From Owenia fusiformis (Eukaryota; Annelida; Polychaeta; Sabellida; Oweniidae), in contig CAIIXF020000002.1 of NCBI GenBank assembly GCA_903813345.2, forward strand, positions 27,843,223 through 27,907,222: a stretch of DNA of 64,000 nucleotides. Reading direction: 5' to 3'. Made by a program: the position numbers and the translations under genes. Within the stretch, counting starts at the first letter, position 1, and each line of letters begins with the position of its first letter. The notes below the pieces were generated by a model, which saw nothing but the letters and a program-made list of their open reading frames with translations, was not told where the DNA came from and did no database searches. Of the stretch, positions 24,901-31,300 are shown piece by piece.

Positions 24901-25111
24901 GTAAACAGGGTTTGGATTCTTAAGTTTGTTACGTTTTATATATTTCAAGATCACAACAAAAAATAAATAACAGACGTGAGATTAACATGAAAATCTTGAT
25001 TTTCTAACTACACCAGAAAATCTCAAACTTGTCTTATACCTTGATTCGCATTTCAATTGAATTTTCAGACTTACCTATGCATATCGATGCAACGATCGTC
25101 AAAGAAGGCAT
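853..25111 (-). CDS. Secreted PAN + tandem MAM domain protein with mucin-like linkers (spliced gene, 3' end outside window)
   Basis: Eleven coding exons join in frame: 25111-25075, 18487-18200, 17365-17096, 11416-11237, 11005-10844, 10646-10437, 9995-9792, 8979-8827, 2575-2525, 1687-1637 and 903-853. They give 552 codons plus one base. Every junction has AG acceptor and GT donor dinucleotides, and every intron is phase 1. Seen in the product: a hydrophobic start MPSLTIVASICIA fitting a signal peptide, a PAN/Apple domain (about residues 20-95), a Ser/Thr/Pro linker (109-143), MAM 1 (about 146-311), MAM 2 (about 329-500) and a Thr/Ser/Pro-rich repeat linker (502-552). PAN and MAM modules are extracellular adhesion or protein-binding folds, so a secreted or membrane-anchored role is inferred. 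Ligand and anchor are unknown. Class 1-1 exons are the usual signature of exon-shuffled extracellular proteins. The gene continues left of position 1. No ortholog name is claimed. Intron boundaries were read by eye, without transcript support. Confidence 0.8.
925..1480. mobile_element. Deletion derivative of a mariner/Tc1-like transposon
   Basis: The left end reads CAGGGTGGTCAGAAAAATGG. Sequence from about 940 to 1080 recurs inverted at about 1325-1475, including the strings TACATCATTCAATTT and GATAGTCACAAT. Between the arms lies a transposase C-terminal fragment. The element interrupts a duplicated intron: the TTGCAA-TTATTGA intron sequence seen beside the other mini-exons resumes directly after its right end, so it inserted after the exon-intron duplication. 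Confidence 0.6.
1122..1262 (-). pseudogene. Mariner/Tc1-like transposase C-terminal fragment
   Basis: On the minus strand an open stretch contains DRVYENDLRTIANLKSEII followed by RVIQAIPAEECIWVIDN. This is the usual tail pattern of IS630-Tc1-mariner transposases (Tyr-x-Asn ... Leu-Lys-x-x-Ile, Ile-x-x-Ile-Pro-x-Glu, Val-Ile-Asp-Asn). The frame then stops, and a shifted frame reads CLQRDDGQI, the remnant of the tail motif. The catalytic DDE residues are absent. Confidence 0.5.
1637..1687 (-). CDS. Exon 10: mucin-like mini-exon, copy 2
   Basis: 51 bases, phase 1-1, acceptor TTTCCTCTCAG|GC, donor CCAA|GTTAGT. It reads S-STLSTLPTPETTTDTP after joining to exon 9. Intron sequence on both sides also matches that around exon 9 (for example TTGCAATTTATT on one side and a TGAGTAT..CCTAT block on the other), so the duplicated unit was exon plus intron. 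Confidence 0.72.
2142..2445. mobile_element. Foldback MITE in the intron between mini-exons
   Basis: About 100 bases at the left (GGGGCAGGTACCTTATTGCA and TAATAATTATTTGACCACA) recur inverted at the right end (TGTGGTCAAATAATTATTA and TTGCAATAACGTACCTGCC). About 100 bases of unrelated sequence separate the arms. No open frame is seen. It is a non-autonomous inverted-repeat element of unassigned family. Confidence 0.65.
2525..2575 (-). CDS. Exon 9: mucin-like mini-exon, copy 1
   Basis: 51 bases, 17 codons, phase 1-1, acceptor TTCTCTAAG|AT, donor CCAA|GTAAGT. In the phase set by exon 8 it reads D-STHSTLPTPETTTDTP. Its two neighbours downstream on the minus strand are near copies with their own splice signals. 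A frame without stops in all three copies that yields Thr/Ser/Pro repeats supports a real linker. Confidence 0.72.
2853..3597 (+). repeat. Left arm of a 4-kb-spaced inverted repeat
   Basis: A segment of about 740 bases with markers GACTGTGGACTACTCTG, TTTTCATGGAAGGTCACAC and GTGCCACTTTTTG-like sequence. It is repeated in inverse orientation at 7567-8305 at roughly 85-90 percent identity by eye. An open frame of about 70 codons lies in equivalent positions of both copies but has no recognisable motif. It is either the terminal part of a 5.4-kb foldback element or two copies of one interspersed repeat. Confidence 0.65.
4027..4213. mobile_element. 187-bp MITE flanked by TTAA
   Basis: Ends are CCCAAGGGCTTATTTAATAC at left and an inverted match at right (GTATTACATTCGCCCTTGG). 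TTAA sits directly outside both ends (4023-4026 and 4214-4217). A TTAA target site and C-rich tips are typical of piggyBac-like and Kolobok elements. The tips resemble those of the large palindromic element at 20228-22948, so they probably belong to one family. Confidence 0.7.
4902..4979. repeat. Imperfect hairpin
   Basis: CTTTCAATGATTTTTGCAA and the following ATGTATTGCCC pair with GGGCAATGGTAATACAT and TTGCAAAAATCATTGAAAG across a short loop. This is probably a small foldback repeat. The surrounding 4214-5207 holds nothing else recognisable. Confidence 0.6.
5208..5896. mobile_element. 689-bp TIR element with TA flanks
   Basis: The left end GACGTGTCGCAAAAAGGT recurs inverted at the right end (ACCTTTTTGCGACACGTC). 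About 22 of 23 terminal bases match. TA lies beside each end, suggesting a Tc1/mariner-type non-autonomous element. The string CCTTTCGTCCTCCAC appears twice inside (about 5309 and 5511). No transposase is present. Confidence 0.65.
5897..7566. other. Intronic sequence without recognised gene
   Basis: AT-rich sequence between mobile elements in the exon 8-9 intron. It holds a G-run near 6341-6352 and a small hairpin (GCGAAGGT...ACCTTCGC, about 7120-7146). No exon with splice sites and a known motif was found on either strand. Confidence 0.5.
7567..8305 (-). repeat. Right arm of the same inverted repeat
   Basis: This is the reverse complement of 2853-3597 with scattered substitutions and small indels. 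The match runs from the TAGACTGTGGACTA block to the AAGTGTTATCATGA block. It lies in the intron between exons 8 and 9 of the PAN/MAM gene. Confidence 0.65.
8327..8800 (+). pseudogene. Relic of a non-LTR retrotransposon ORF2 C-terminus
   Basis: An open stretch ends with YRHTLTRLRMSSHKLQIEVG followed by a degenerate Cys-x-x-Cys-like region and, in a shifted frame, IEDELHF. 'Leu-Thr-x-Leu-Arg-x-Ser-Ser-His-x-Leu-x-Ile-Glu-x-Gly ... Glu-Asp-Glu-x-His-Phe' is the pattern of C-terminal tails of LINE-type reverse transcriptases in marine animals. A further frame reads KLFETIMSSKSSHVNLHSA. Stops and frameshifts make it dead. It sits just beyond exon 8 in antisense orientation. Confidence 0.5.
8827..8979 (-). 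CDS. Exon 8: C-terminal third of MAM domain 2
   Basis: 153 bases, 51 codons, phase 1-1, acceptor TGTATTTAG|GA, donor ATTG|GTATGT. It encodes DAWKSASIELPNGTAYVDF and FWSSDIALDEIVITSI. Compared with exon 5 the terminal DDVC has become DEIV, so the last cysteine of this MAM domain is missing. Confidence 0.9.
9085..9235 (-). repeat. Dispersed repeat shared with about 39510-39830
   Basis: It contains GTGATCCACTCGATCACGCT, TACCGAAACGAA and CCGTTTATGTAACTTAAGTG on the minus strand. The same blocks occur near 39515-39565 and 39805-39828. TAGCTCAGTGG just upstream resembles a tRNA-type A box, so a SINE is possible, but no good B box was found. Confidence 0.45.
9792..9995 (-). CDS. Exon 7: middle third of MAM domain 2
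   Basis: 204 bases, 68 codons, phase 1-1, acceptor AATACAG|GT, donor ATTG|GTATAG. It encodes GYFIFTESSPTSSQPDRRG and LTFKYHTKGYVLGNIVVEA, closely matching exon 4. The open frame extends past both ends, so the limits rest on the splice signals and on alignment with exon 4. Confidence 0.9.
10437..10646 (-). CDS. Exon 6: N-terminal third of MAM domain 2
   Basis: 210 bases, 70 codons, phase 1-1, acceptor TTGTTACAG|AT, donor TTTCG|GTAAAG. A short Thr/Pro linker (DDQITTPPVNSG) is followed by CDFERAGWDNPLDRSGC and GMTQSISDSFNF, then TPSVHTGPSSGSDF. This aligns residue for residue with exon 3. Confidence 0.9.
10844..11005 (-). CDS. Exon 5: C-terminal third of MAM domain 1
   Basis: 162 bases, 54 codons, phase 1-1, acceptor CATTTTAG|CA, donor TTAG|GTGCAG. 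It encodes DQWKSVTMALPNGTTAVEV and FWSSDIAIDDVCIDEL, the terminal MAM motif (Trp, Val-Glu-Val, Asp-Ile-Ala-Ile-Asp-Asp). Exon 8 is its paralog. Confidence 0.9.
11237..11416 (-). CDS. Exon 4: middle third of MAM domain 1
   Basis: 180 bases, 60 codons, phase 1-1, acceptor ATTTAAG|GA, donor CCAG|GTGAGT. It encodes GFYVYAESSPPRTRREKA and IRFKYHTRGQLLGTLNV. These are the MAM core strands (G-hydrophobic-Tyr-x-x-x-Glu-Ser-Ser and Phe-x-Tyr-His-x-x-Gly). It joins exons 3 and 5 without a frame change and has a direct counterpart in exon 7. Confidence 0.9.
11417..13202. other. Part of the exon 3-4 intron
   Basis: AT-rich, with a short duplication (ATTCCCATTTTCCCGAC twice near 12425-12460). No exon, RNA gene or transposon ends were recognised here. 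Confidence 0.5.
14489..14650. repeat. Palindromic module A
   Basis: It begins ACAATTGTAGACCTCTCT and GGTCAACTGGCAAAA, and ends with the inverted counterpart GGCCAGTTGACC and GAGGTTAACAATTG, followed by GTTAGTCCGAAGAATATAA. It is one of three related modules inside the 3.55-kb element. Confidence 0.6.
14687..14846. repeat. Palindromic module B
   Basis: It has the same organisation as module A: ACAATTGTAGACCTCTCTT, GGTCAACTGGCAAAA, a middle with TACTGTTGATC, then TTGCCAGTTGACC and AGAGGTTAACAATTGT, then GTTAGTCC. Confidence 0.6.
15260..15510. repeat. Cluster of CATATTC/TGCGGTATATG palindromic repeats
   Basis: Short motifs such as GCGGTATATGGCATATTC and GAATATGCCATATACCGC alternate in both orientations around a centre near 15360. 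A related block is at about 14920-14970. The apparent reading frame through it is a product of the repeat. Confidence 0.6.
15650..15850. repeat. Palindromic module C
   Basis: The most diverged copy. It starts ACAATTGTTGACCTCCC, GGTCAACCGGCAAAA and ends GACGGTTGATCG, GAGGTCTACAATTG, TTAGTCCGAG. It shares the TACAGT/ACTGTTGAC middle with modules A and B. Confidence 0.55.
17096..17365 (-). CDS. Exon 3: Ser/Thr/Pro linker and N-terminal third of MAM domain 1
   Basis: 270 bases, 90 codons, phase 1-1, acceptor TTGCACTTCAG|CT, donor GGAG|GTAAC. About 35 residues rich in S, T, P and V precede CCNFESSSWDDSNDGSGC, the typical MAM entry (Cys-x-Phe-Glu, Trp, Cys). It then reads DDFDFIRLSG and TPSGHTGPEMSDG, matching the MAM 'DF.W ... 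PSxDHT' block. The linker is likely O-glycosylated. The second exon of this domain lies 5.7 kb away, beyond the 13.2-16.8 kb mobile element. Confidence 0.87.
17464..17526. repeat. GGTACC/CGTACGG palindrome cluster
   Basis: CACGGTACCGTACGGTAC, then ATGGTACCGTATGGTACCG and CTACGGTACAAG lie within about 60 bases. These are overlapping self-complementary strings in the exon 2-3 intron. Function is unknown. Confidence 0.6.
18200..18487 (-). CDS. Exon 2: PAN/Apple domain
   Basis: 288 bases, 96 codons, phase 1-1. The acceptor is TTTTTCAG|CT and the donor is GTC A|GTAAGA. The translation contains GYNDKKYADYDLDDCLNMC, then CRSIEY and later cysteines, which is the PAN/Apple pattern (aromatic-Gly-Tyr-Asn, acidic-Cys-x3-Cys, Cys-Arg-Ser-hydrophobic-Glu-Tyr). 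PAN domains bind proteins or carbohydrates outside cells. Six cysteines lie in the core. If the donor were ignored the frame would stop eight bases further on, which supports this exon end. Confidence 0.85.
18849..18978 (+). repeat. 44-bp minisatellite, 3 copies
   Basis: A unit beginning CAATCACATAAGGATTCACT and ending TTGAGATCCGATA occurs at 18849, 18893 and 18937 with one or two substitutions per copy. It lies in the first intron of the PAN/MAM gene. Confidence 0.85.
18979..20227. other. Intronic sequence without recognised gene
   Basis: AT-rich first-intron sequence between the 44-bp minisatellite and the palindromic element. No coding or structural feature was recognised. Confidence 0.5.
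20228..22948. mobile_element. 2.7-kb near-palindromic transposable element
   Basis: Arms of about 1.1 kb (20228-21335 and 21719-22836) are reverse complements of each other at very high identity (only scattered differences noticed). A spacer of about 380 bases separates them. The tips are CCAAGGGCGTTACAAT..CCGG at left and the inverse of CCAAGGGAAAGATCAAT..CCGG at right. TTCAA flanks both ends as a probable target duplication. The last 110 bases (22837-22948) repeat, inverted, the segment 21637-21725 of the spacer, so the structure is nested. The 84-codon open frames mirrored in the arms have no known motif. It lies in the first intron of the PAN/MAM gene, and its tips resemble the MITE at 4027. 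Confidence 0.75.
21347..21635. mobile_element. Small TIR element at the centre of the palindrome
   Basis: GGATTGGCTCCCAG at 21351-21364 is matched by CTGGGAGCCAATCC near 21622-21635, bounding a block of about 290 bases that interrupts the palindrome axis. It may be an insertion or the original central segment. Confidence 0.4.
22949..24160. other. Intronic sequence without recognised gene
   Basis: AT-rich sequence with short repeats of ATTTAATATATTTATA type near 23060-23140. No exon or transposon ends were recognised. Confidence 0.45.
24180..24590 (-). pseudogene. Tandemly duplicated, degenerate coding-like fragment
   Basis: On the minus strand the second unit keeps an open stretch (about 24270-24440) reading LTIPRLATQTDTYNGLVFV and KNDDPFYIRVSGDALLFYTH, then IIIKL before a stop. 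The flanking units carry the same blocks with frameshifts and stops (for example IRVSGEVLLFYTHI then stop, and PRLATQTDTCGGH). The repeat period is about 200 bases. Local GC content is higher than in the flanks. The family is not recognised. It may be a dead exon array or a transposon relic in intron 1. Confidence 0.4.
25075..25111 (-). CDS. Exon 1: start codon and signal peptide
   Basis: ATG lies at 25111-25109 and the exon encodes 12 residues (MPSLTIVASICI) plus one base, ending at a strong donor G|GTAAGT. Joined to the next exon it reads ...CIACVGLF, a short hydrophobic secretion signal. The phase-1 donor matches the phase-1 acceptor of the PAN exon. A TATAAA-like string lies at about 25146-25152 on the same strand. 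A TTTTAG acceptor-like string also lies just upstream of the ATG, so either a very short leader or an upstream non-coding exon is possible. The 6.6-kb distance to exon 2 makes this the least certain exon. Confidence 0.6.
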
Positions 25112-26098
25112 TTCGTACAATATCTAAAATGCAAGAGATGGTGCATTTATAATCACAATCGCGCTGTCATCGTCTTTATCATTTAAGTATATTCAGCGTA
25201 TTCATATTTAAGACATTAAACTGTTGCCATAATATTAGTTTTACAAATCCAGAAATCTCCGGTCACTTTCTTTATCAGGAGAGCTGTCAACACATCTGAT
25301 AAGAAGTGTTCTTAGCAGCTCTAGTGAAACTTGATGCTATGTTGGTCTAATACAAGATGCAGCCTACTTGTAAATAAAATACGTTATCCATGTACGTAAT
25401 ATATGGTTCCACAAAAAACAGCAACTAAAAAACAACAACTAAATATGAGAAACTTATGTGGTATATGCCATATTTATGTGTCTGATCATATAATCTTCAA
25501 ATTATCCATCAATTTCTTAAGAAATTGGCGAAATTAAGGAAACCAGAAAACACATTTAATGAAAGGGCGGTGTTTATAGGCTGTATGAAATGCCCCTGCA
25601 TTAACGCTCACATATATGAGTTTTAAACAATAATTTAGTAGACTAAAGTGTTGATACGAAATCTCAGTAATAGTACCAGTTAGGAGATAAGGTGATGTCC
25701 GATTTAACATTACGATTGCTGGATATGATCATCACAGACGCATTTACTATATTTAAAACAGAAATTTCTGATATATAATTTACTGTTACCTATTTTCAAC
25801 ATCCATATGTTGGTCCTAATATGTATGATCGAGGTTTGAACCCTTGAAGCGTCTACTTGGTTTATAACTGTCAACATACAATAAATATAGTTCATAACAC
25901 GACATCATTTCAATTGGGTGCGCGTTACCATATCATTCTACACACAGCTAAGAAATAGAAAAAATCAACCAATCATAGTTCATGACATGACATTTCTCAT
26001 TTTGATTCATAATGTTCCATATGGTTCAAAATCTGCTTGATAATTGAACAAGGAATCTCAATTCACTTAGTGAACAAAACAATGGGAAATGATAATAC
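25112..26098. other. Sequence upstream of the PAN/MAM gene
   Basis: It should hold the promoter of the minus-strand gene. A TATAAA-like string (about 25146-25152) is the only candidate. Otherwise AT-rich with no recognised feature up to the LTR retrotransposon. Confidence 0.4.
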
Positions 26099-28097
26099 TG
26101 TCGCGCGCCAGACTCCCGCCGAGTACCTGTACTCCCTCGGAGAAGGTCTGGTGGCGATGATAAGGGATTCGGAGGTGTTTCTCACGGGCGCCGAGCTTGT
26201 TTGGTGCTTCGGCTGTCACTGAGCTAGGAGATGGAGAACACAGGAATATACAAAACAATCAATTACAGGATTTTTAACAATCTATTCAACACAATAATCA
26301 CAATAAATTTCAAAGTGTCCTTTAATAAAGCCTTTATGGCCAATAACTCAAATGCAAATGTCTCTATATATATACAAGGGTCCAAAACACTCTGGCTCTG
26401 AGTTATCTGTCTCTACTCTAATCTGCAATACTCTGCTCTCTACTCTGCTTGTCTCTGCTCTGCTGTACTCTGATATACTCGGCTCTGCTCTCTGCTATGC
26501 TCTGCTCTCTGCAATACTCTGCTTGTCTACTCCGCTCTGCGCTGCTTGAAAAGAGCTCTCCCTCTTGAGCTATCTCGTCTTTGGGAAGGAGCCCTGGCTC
26601 CGGAAGTAACCTCTGCTTCGGGAGTCGCCTTGTCACGGGAGTAACCACCTTTAAACTCTCCTCAAAAGAGTGCTTTCACTCTATGAGCTACACTGTCTCT
26701 TGGAAGGAGTCCAGGCTCCGAGAGTAACCTCTGCTCTTGGAGTCACCACTTCTCAGGATATACCTCTCTACAACCTCTGCTCAATTCACTCTTGAGCTAC
26801 ACTGTCTCTTGGAAGGGGTCCAGGTTCCGGGAGTATCCTCTGCTCTTGGAGTCGTCACTTCTCAGGAGAAACCTCTGCTCTCCAACGAAATCCACACACT
26901 GGGAGTACCTCAGCCCCGGGAATCGCCTCGTCTCAGGAGTAACCTCTACTCTTGAACGAGATCCACACACTGCTAGTACCTCAGCCCCGGGAATCGCCTC
27001 GTCTCAGGAGTAACCTCTACTCAAAGAGTGCTCTCACTCAATGAGCTATACTGTCTCCAAAGAGTAACTTCTACTCAAAAAGTGCTCTCACTCAATGAGC
27101 TACACTGTCTCCAAAGAGTAACCTCTGCTCTCGGAGTCACCGCTTCGCAGGAGCAACCTCACTACAACCTCTGTAGAGAATAACAACTCTAGAATGTCGA
27201 TCAAAGGATGAGATTAGACAGAGCTGTTACCTGTCGCCCTTGGAGCACCTCAGTTCCGGTAATGTAACCTTGGCTCCGATGAGAGTAAACCTTCCTCAAC
27301 ATACAACCCTGGGTGAGAGTCAGATCGCCTCGTCAAAGTAGGAGCATTTATAGCTTGGAGGGGTAATGACCAGGAGCCACCAATACTCAGAGCAGAATGA
27401 CTCACGAATATCGATCAAAGAAATGAGATTAGACAGAGCCAAATCTACTCAGAGAATCTGGAGCTCAAAACTTCTCAAAATGACGTCACTTCCTTCAAAA
27501 TCAAAGATGGCCGACCGCCGGGAATTGTGGGAACAAGAAAGCAAGATGGCGGACAGCTAATTACCCATTTTATGCCAACCTCAATCAAGAAAATGGCTAA
27601 CTCACCAAAACACTGGCTGTTGTCTTGTATTTTCTTCAATAGTCGCACCAAATACAATCTGCATCTAACGATTACTGCAACTAATCCAATATATCCAAAA
27701 TAATGCTCCAATAAGTCCACAGATTAAATAAAACACGCTTGCACATAAATAAATCCAAACTGACGAGGTCTTGTATCTTCAAGATCTTAGTTTACTCTGA
27801 TTCACGTGGTTAATTGCAAACAATAAAATCCAGACACCTCAAGTTGCATCATGGGAAAACTACAACTTAAGTTGGAGGGAAATTCAAATAAAAGAATCTG
27901 ATTGGCTGATCACCGGTTGCTGGGTACTTATTATTCTAATTTATTCCACTACAGTCTGCTGATCAGTAAACATCCCAGTGCCTACGTGACATTCTGCATG
28001 TACACATTTGAGCCATCAAACTCTCTGAAAGAGTCGACTGACTCCAAATATAAAAGTACAAAATTAAAACAAAAATGAAACTCACAATTTTGTCACA
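26099..28097 (-). repeat. 3' LTR (1999 bp)
   Basis: On the element strand it begins TGTGACAAAATTGTGAG and ends GGCGCGCGACA, so it has the usual TG...CA ends. It matches 35274-37272 at a constant offset of 9175 bases with no indel. Three substitutions were noticed (26889, 27221, 27233). The interior has repeated blocks of GAGTAACCTCTGCTC and TCTCTTGGAAGG type. At 2 kb it is long for a Ty3/gypsy LTR. Confidence 0.97.
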
Positions 28098-28109
28098 CTC
28101 CCTCCTCCC
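28098..28109 (-). promoter_or_regulatory. Polypurine tract
   Basis: On the element strand GGGAGGAGGGAG directly abuts the 3' LTR start TGTGACA. This is the expected position and composition of the plus-strand primer. Confidence 0.9.
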
Positions 28110-28303
28110 AGGATGGATCGCCCTCGATCCAACAAGGAAGATATAACATACATGTTTCTAACTAACAATAGAGCTATAAATCTCAAAATTGAGACTTCAA
28201 AACATGAACAATAGAACTCACGACTATATACACTAATATAACACATTATCTCTAAAACAATCAACGATCATAGTCGAACATGTCTCTTTATGATCACACA
28301 GCA

Positions 28304-31300
28304 TTAATCTTGAATGTCTGCTGGTGCAGACACAACACAACTGTAATCCTTCAAGTATGTAGGAACATGTCTTCTCCGTGTGGGACGAGGAGGTTTCTTC
28401 TCTCTGGATGACTGTTGAAGTTCACTCCTCTCGTGGTCGTCCATAGAGCTATCCTCACTATTTCTGGGTAACTCTTCTCTGAAGCTTGATTTAGACTCAA
28501 CAACTTTCCCCTCGTTGGCTTTTTTCCTTCTCACTTTGGGTTTTACCTTCTTTGGGGAAGGAGAGCTCAAACTCTCAGAGTCCATCTTTCTCTTTCTCAG
28601 GCTCAGCGTTTCATCTTCTATTCTTTTCAAATCAGTCAAGGGTTGCTCTGGTAATGAAGCACATTCTGGTTCTTCATCAGCCAATATCCATCGGGACCAA
28701 GTAGCAGGTAGCTTGCACTCAAATGGTTTCAGAAGATTCTGGTGAACCACCTTTGGCTTCCCCGTCTTCTTCTCCTTGATTCTGTAAATCACGGGAGAGA
28801 GTCGACCCACTATCTGGTATGGTCCTATCCATCGTGGTTGTAACTTTGGGGACTTGCCAACTCTTCTCTGCTTATTCCGCAACCACACAGGATCCCCGAG
28901 CTGGTATTCTCTCTGATCGGCAGATCTGTTATACCTGCTCTTCTGCCTTTCTGAAGCTAAGTCCAGTTGTGTTCTTGCCCGCTCATGTACAACCTCCATC
29001 CTCTGTCTCAAGGATAAAGCATAGTCAGTCTCTAAGGGAGGGAGTACAGGGGTCTCAATCATCTGCTCCATAGGAGCACACATCTCTCTTCCAACCATCA
29101 TCATGCTTGGAGTTTCTCCTGTTACCTCATGCACAGAGGTTCTGTATGCCATAAGAGCTATTGGAACTTGCAAATCCCAATCCTCTTGCTCATAAGCTGG
29201 TGCGAGAAGTTTAACAATGTTGTCCACCAGGGTGCCATTATATCTCTCCACGAGTCCATTCGACTCAGGGTGAAAAGGAGTTGTGCGGGTCTTTTCAACA
29301 CCCATCAGCTTGCAGACTTCTCCAAATACAGCGGACTCAAAATTCCTGCCTTGATCTGAATGCAGCTGCTTAGGTATGCCCCATCTACAGCAAACTTCAT
29401 CCACCAGTTTGGAAGCAACTGTGGGAGCCTTCTGATCTGGCAATGGAAATACCTCTGGCCACTTGGTAAAGTGGTCAACACATACCAGCAACACAGTATT
29501 GCCTCTTGGTGTCATAGGGAAGGGCCCTAGTACATCAATACCCCATCTCTCCATGGGAGCCCCGACTCTCACTTGCTGCAAAGGAGCTTTTCTAGTAGGA
29601 CGAGGATTCCTCCTAGAACTGCAAATCTGGCATGCCCTGCAATAAGATCGGACATCAGAAGACAACTCTACCCAGTAAAATCTCTCTCTGCATCTAGCCA
29701 ATGTCCTCTTGACTCCATAGTGTCCTGCTGTCTTGGCCGAGTGACTCAGCTCCAAGATCCTTGGTTGGAGAACTGCAGGTGTCACTACTTGATACTGCTG
29801 CTTGCTTCCATCTTCACTCTCCCAAAGACGGCATAACACTCCTTTCTCCATTCTCAAGCGGTCCCATTGATTCCAGAGACTCTTTGTCACAGTCGATTTG
29901 GAACTGATCTGCTCCCAAGGAATCTGAGCTTTCCCAGACTCAAACAATTTCAGTAAAGGAGCTAGATTTACATCTTGTCTCTGTGCCTCAGCTATTCGCT
30001 CCAAGGTCCATTCAGGTTTCAAGGAAACTGCCAAAACAACATCATCCAGAGTATCATCTGCCTCTGTGGTAACACACTGTCCATTACAGTGACTGCACTG
30101 CTTACAGGGAACTCTGGACATCAAGTCTGCGTTCTGATGCTTCTCACCAGGGCGGTATTCCACCTCATACTGGAACTCTTGAAGACTCTGGATCCACCGA
30201 GCCAGCTGACCCTCGGGCTCCTTAAAGTTCACAAGCCATCTAAGTGAACTGTGGTCAGTCCTCAAGCGGAAACGCACACCATAGAGGTATTGTTTAAAAT
30301 ACTTGGTGTAATTCACTACCGCTAACAGCTCTCTCCGCGTAACACAGTAATTCCTCTCCTGTCTGTTTAACCTCTTACTCGCATAATAGAGCACTTTTTC
30401 CTCCCCATCTTGCTCTTGAGACAGGACAGCTCCAATAGCTTCTAGGCTCGCATCGGTGTCTAGGATGTATGTACAGCCGTTTTGTGGATAACCCATGATA
30501 GGTGCAGTTACCAAACGCTGCTTGAGTTCATCCATCGCCTTCTGGCAATCATGAGTCCAAATGAAGACTGCATTCTTCTTTGTCAAGTCATGAAGTGGTC
30601 CAGCTATGTGGGCAAAATCTTTGATGTGACGGCGATAGTAGGATACCCCTCCTAGGAACTGACGTACCTGCTTCAATGTATTAGGCATGGGGTACTGCAG
30701 GATTTGCTCTACCTTGGCAGGATTGGGAGTAACTCCATCTCTTGAGACAATATATCCGAGGAACTCCACTTGTCTCCGGAACAAGGAGCACTTAGAGGGC
30801 TTCAACCTGAGTCCAGCTTCTCTGAATCTCCCAAATATCTCCTGCAGGCGCTCCACAGCAACTTCAAACTTGTCTGCATATGTAATGACGTCATCTAAGT
30901 AGACTAAGGAGGTCCGGAGAGTGAGTCCATGAAGCACCTTCTCCATCAGTCTTGAAAATGTAGAGGGAGCTCCTGTCAACCCAAATGGCATCACAACCCA
31001 TTGATACTGCCCTCCCCGCACGGAGAATGCAGTCTTCTCCCTATCAGCTGGGTCCACTTCCAGTTGCCAATAACCAGAACAGAGATCCAGGCTGGAGAAA
31101 TAATCACAGGCTCCCATCAAATCAAGTGTCTCTGCTATGTTTGGTATCGGAAAGGCATCCTTCTTGGTTACACTATTCAATTTCCGATAGTCGACACATA
31201 AGCGCCATGTCCCATCTTTCTTCTTAACAAGAACAATGGGGGAAGACCATGGACTCTGGCTATCTTCAATCACGCCTCTCTTAAGAAGGTCTTGTACTTG

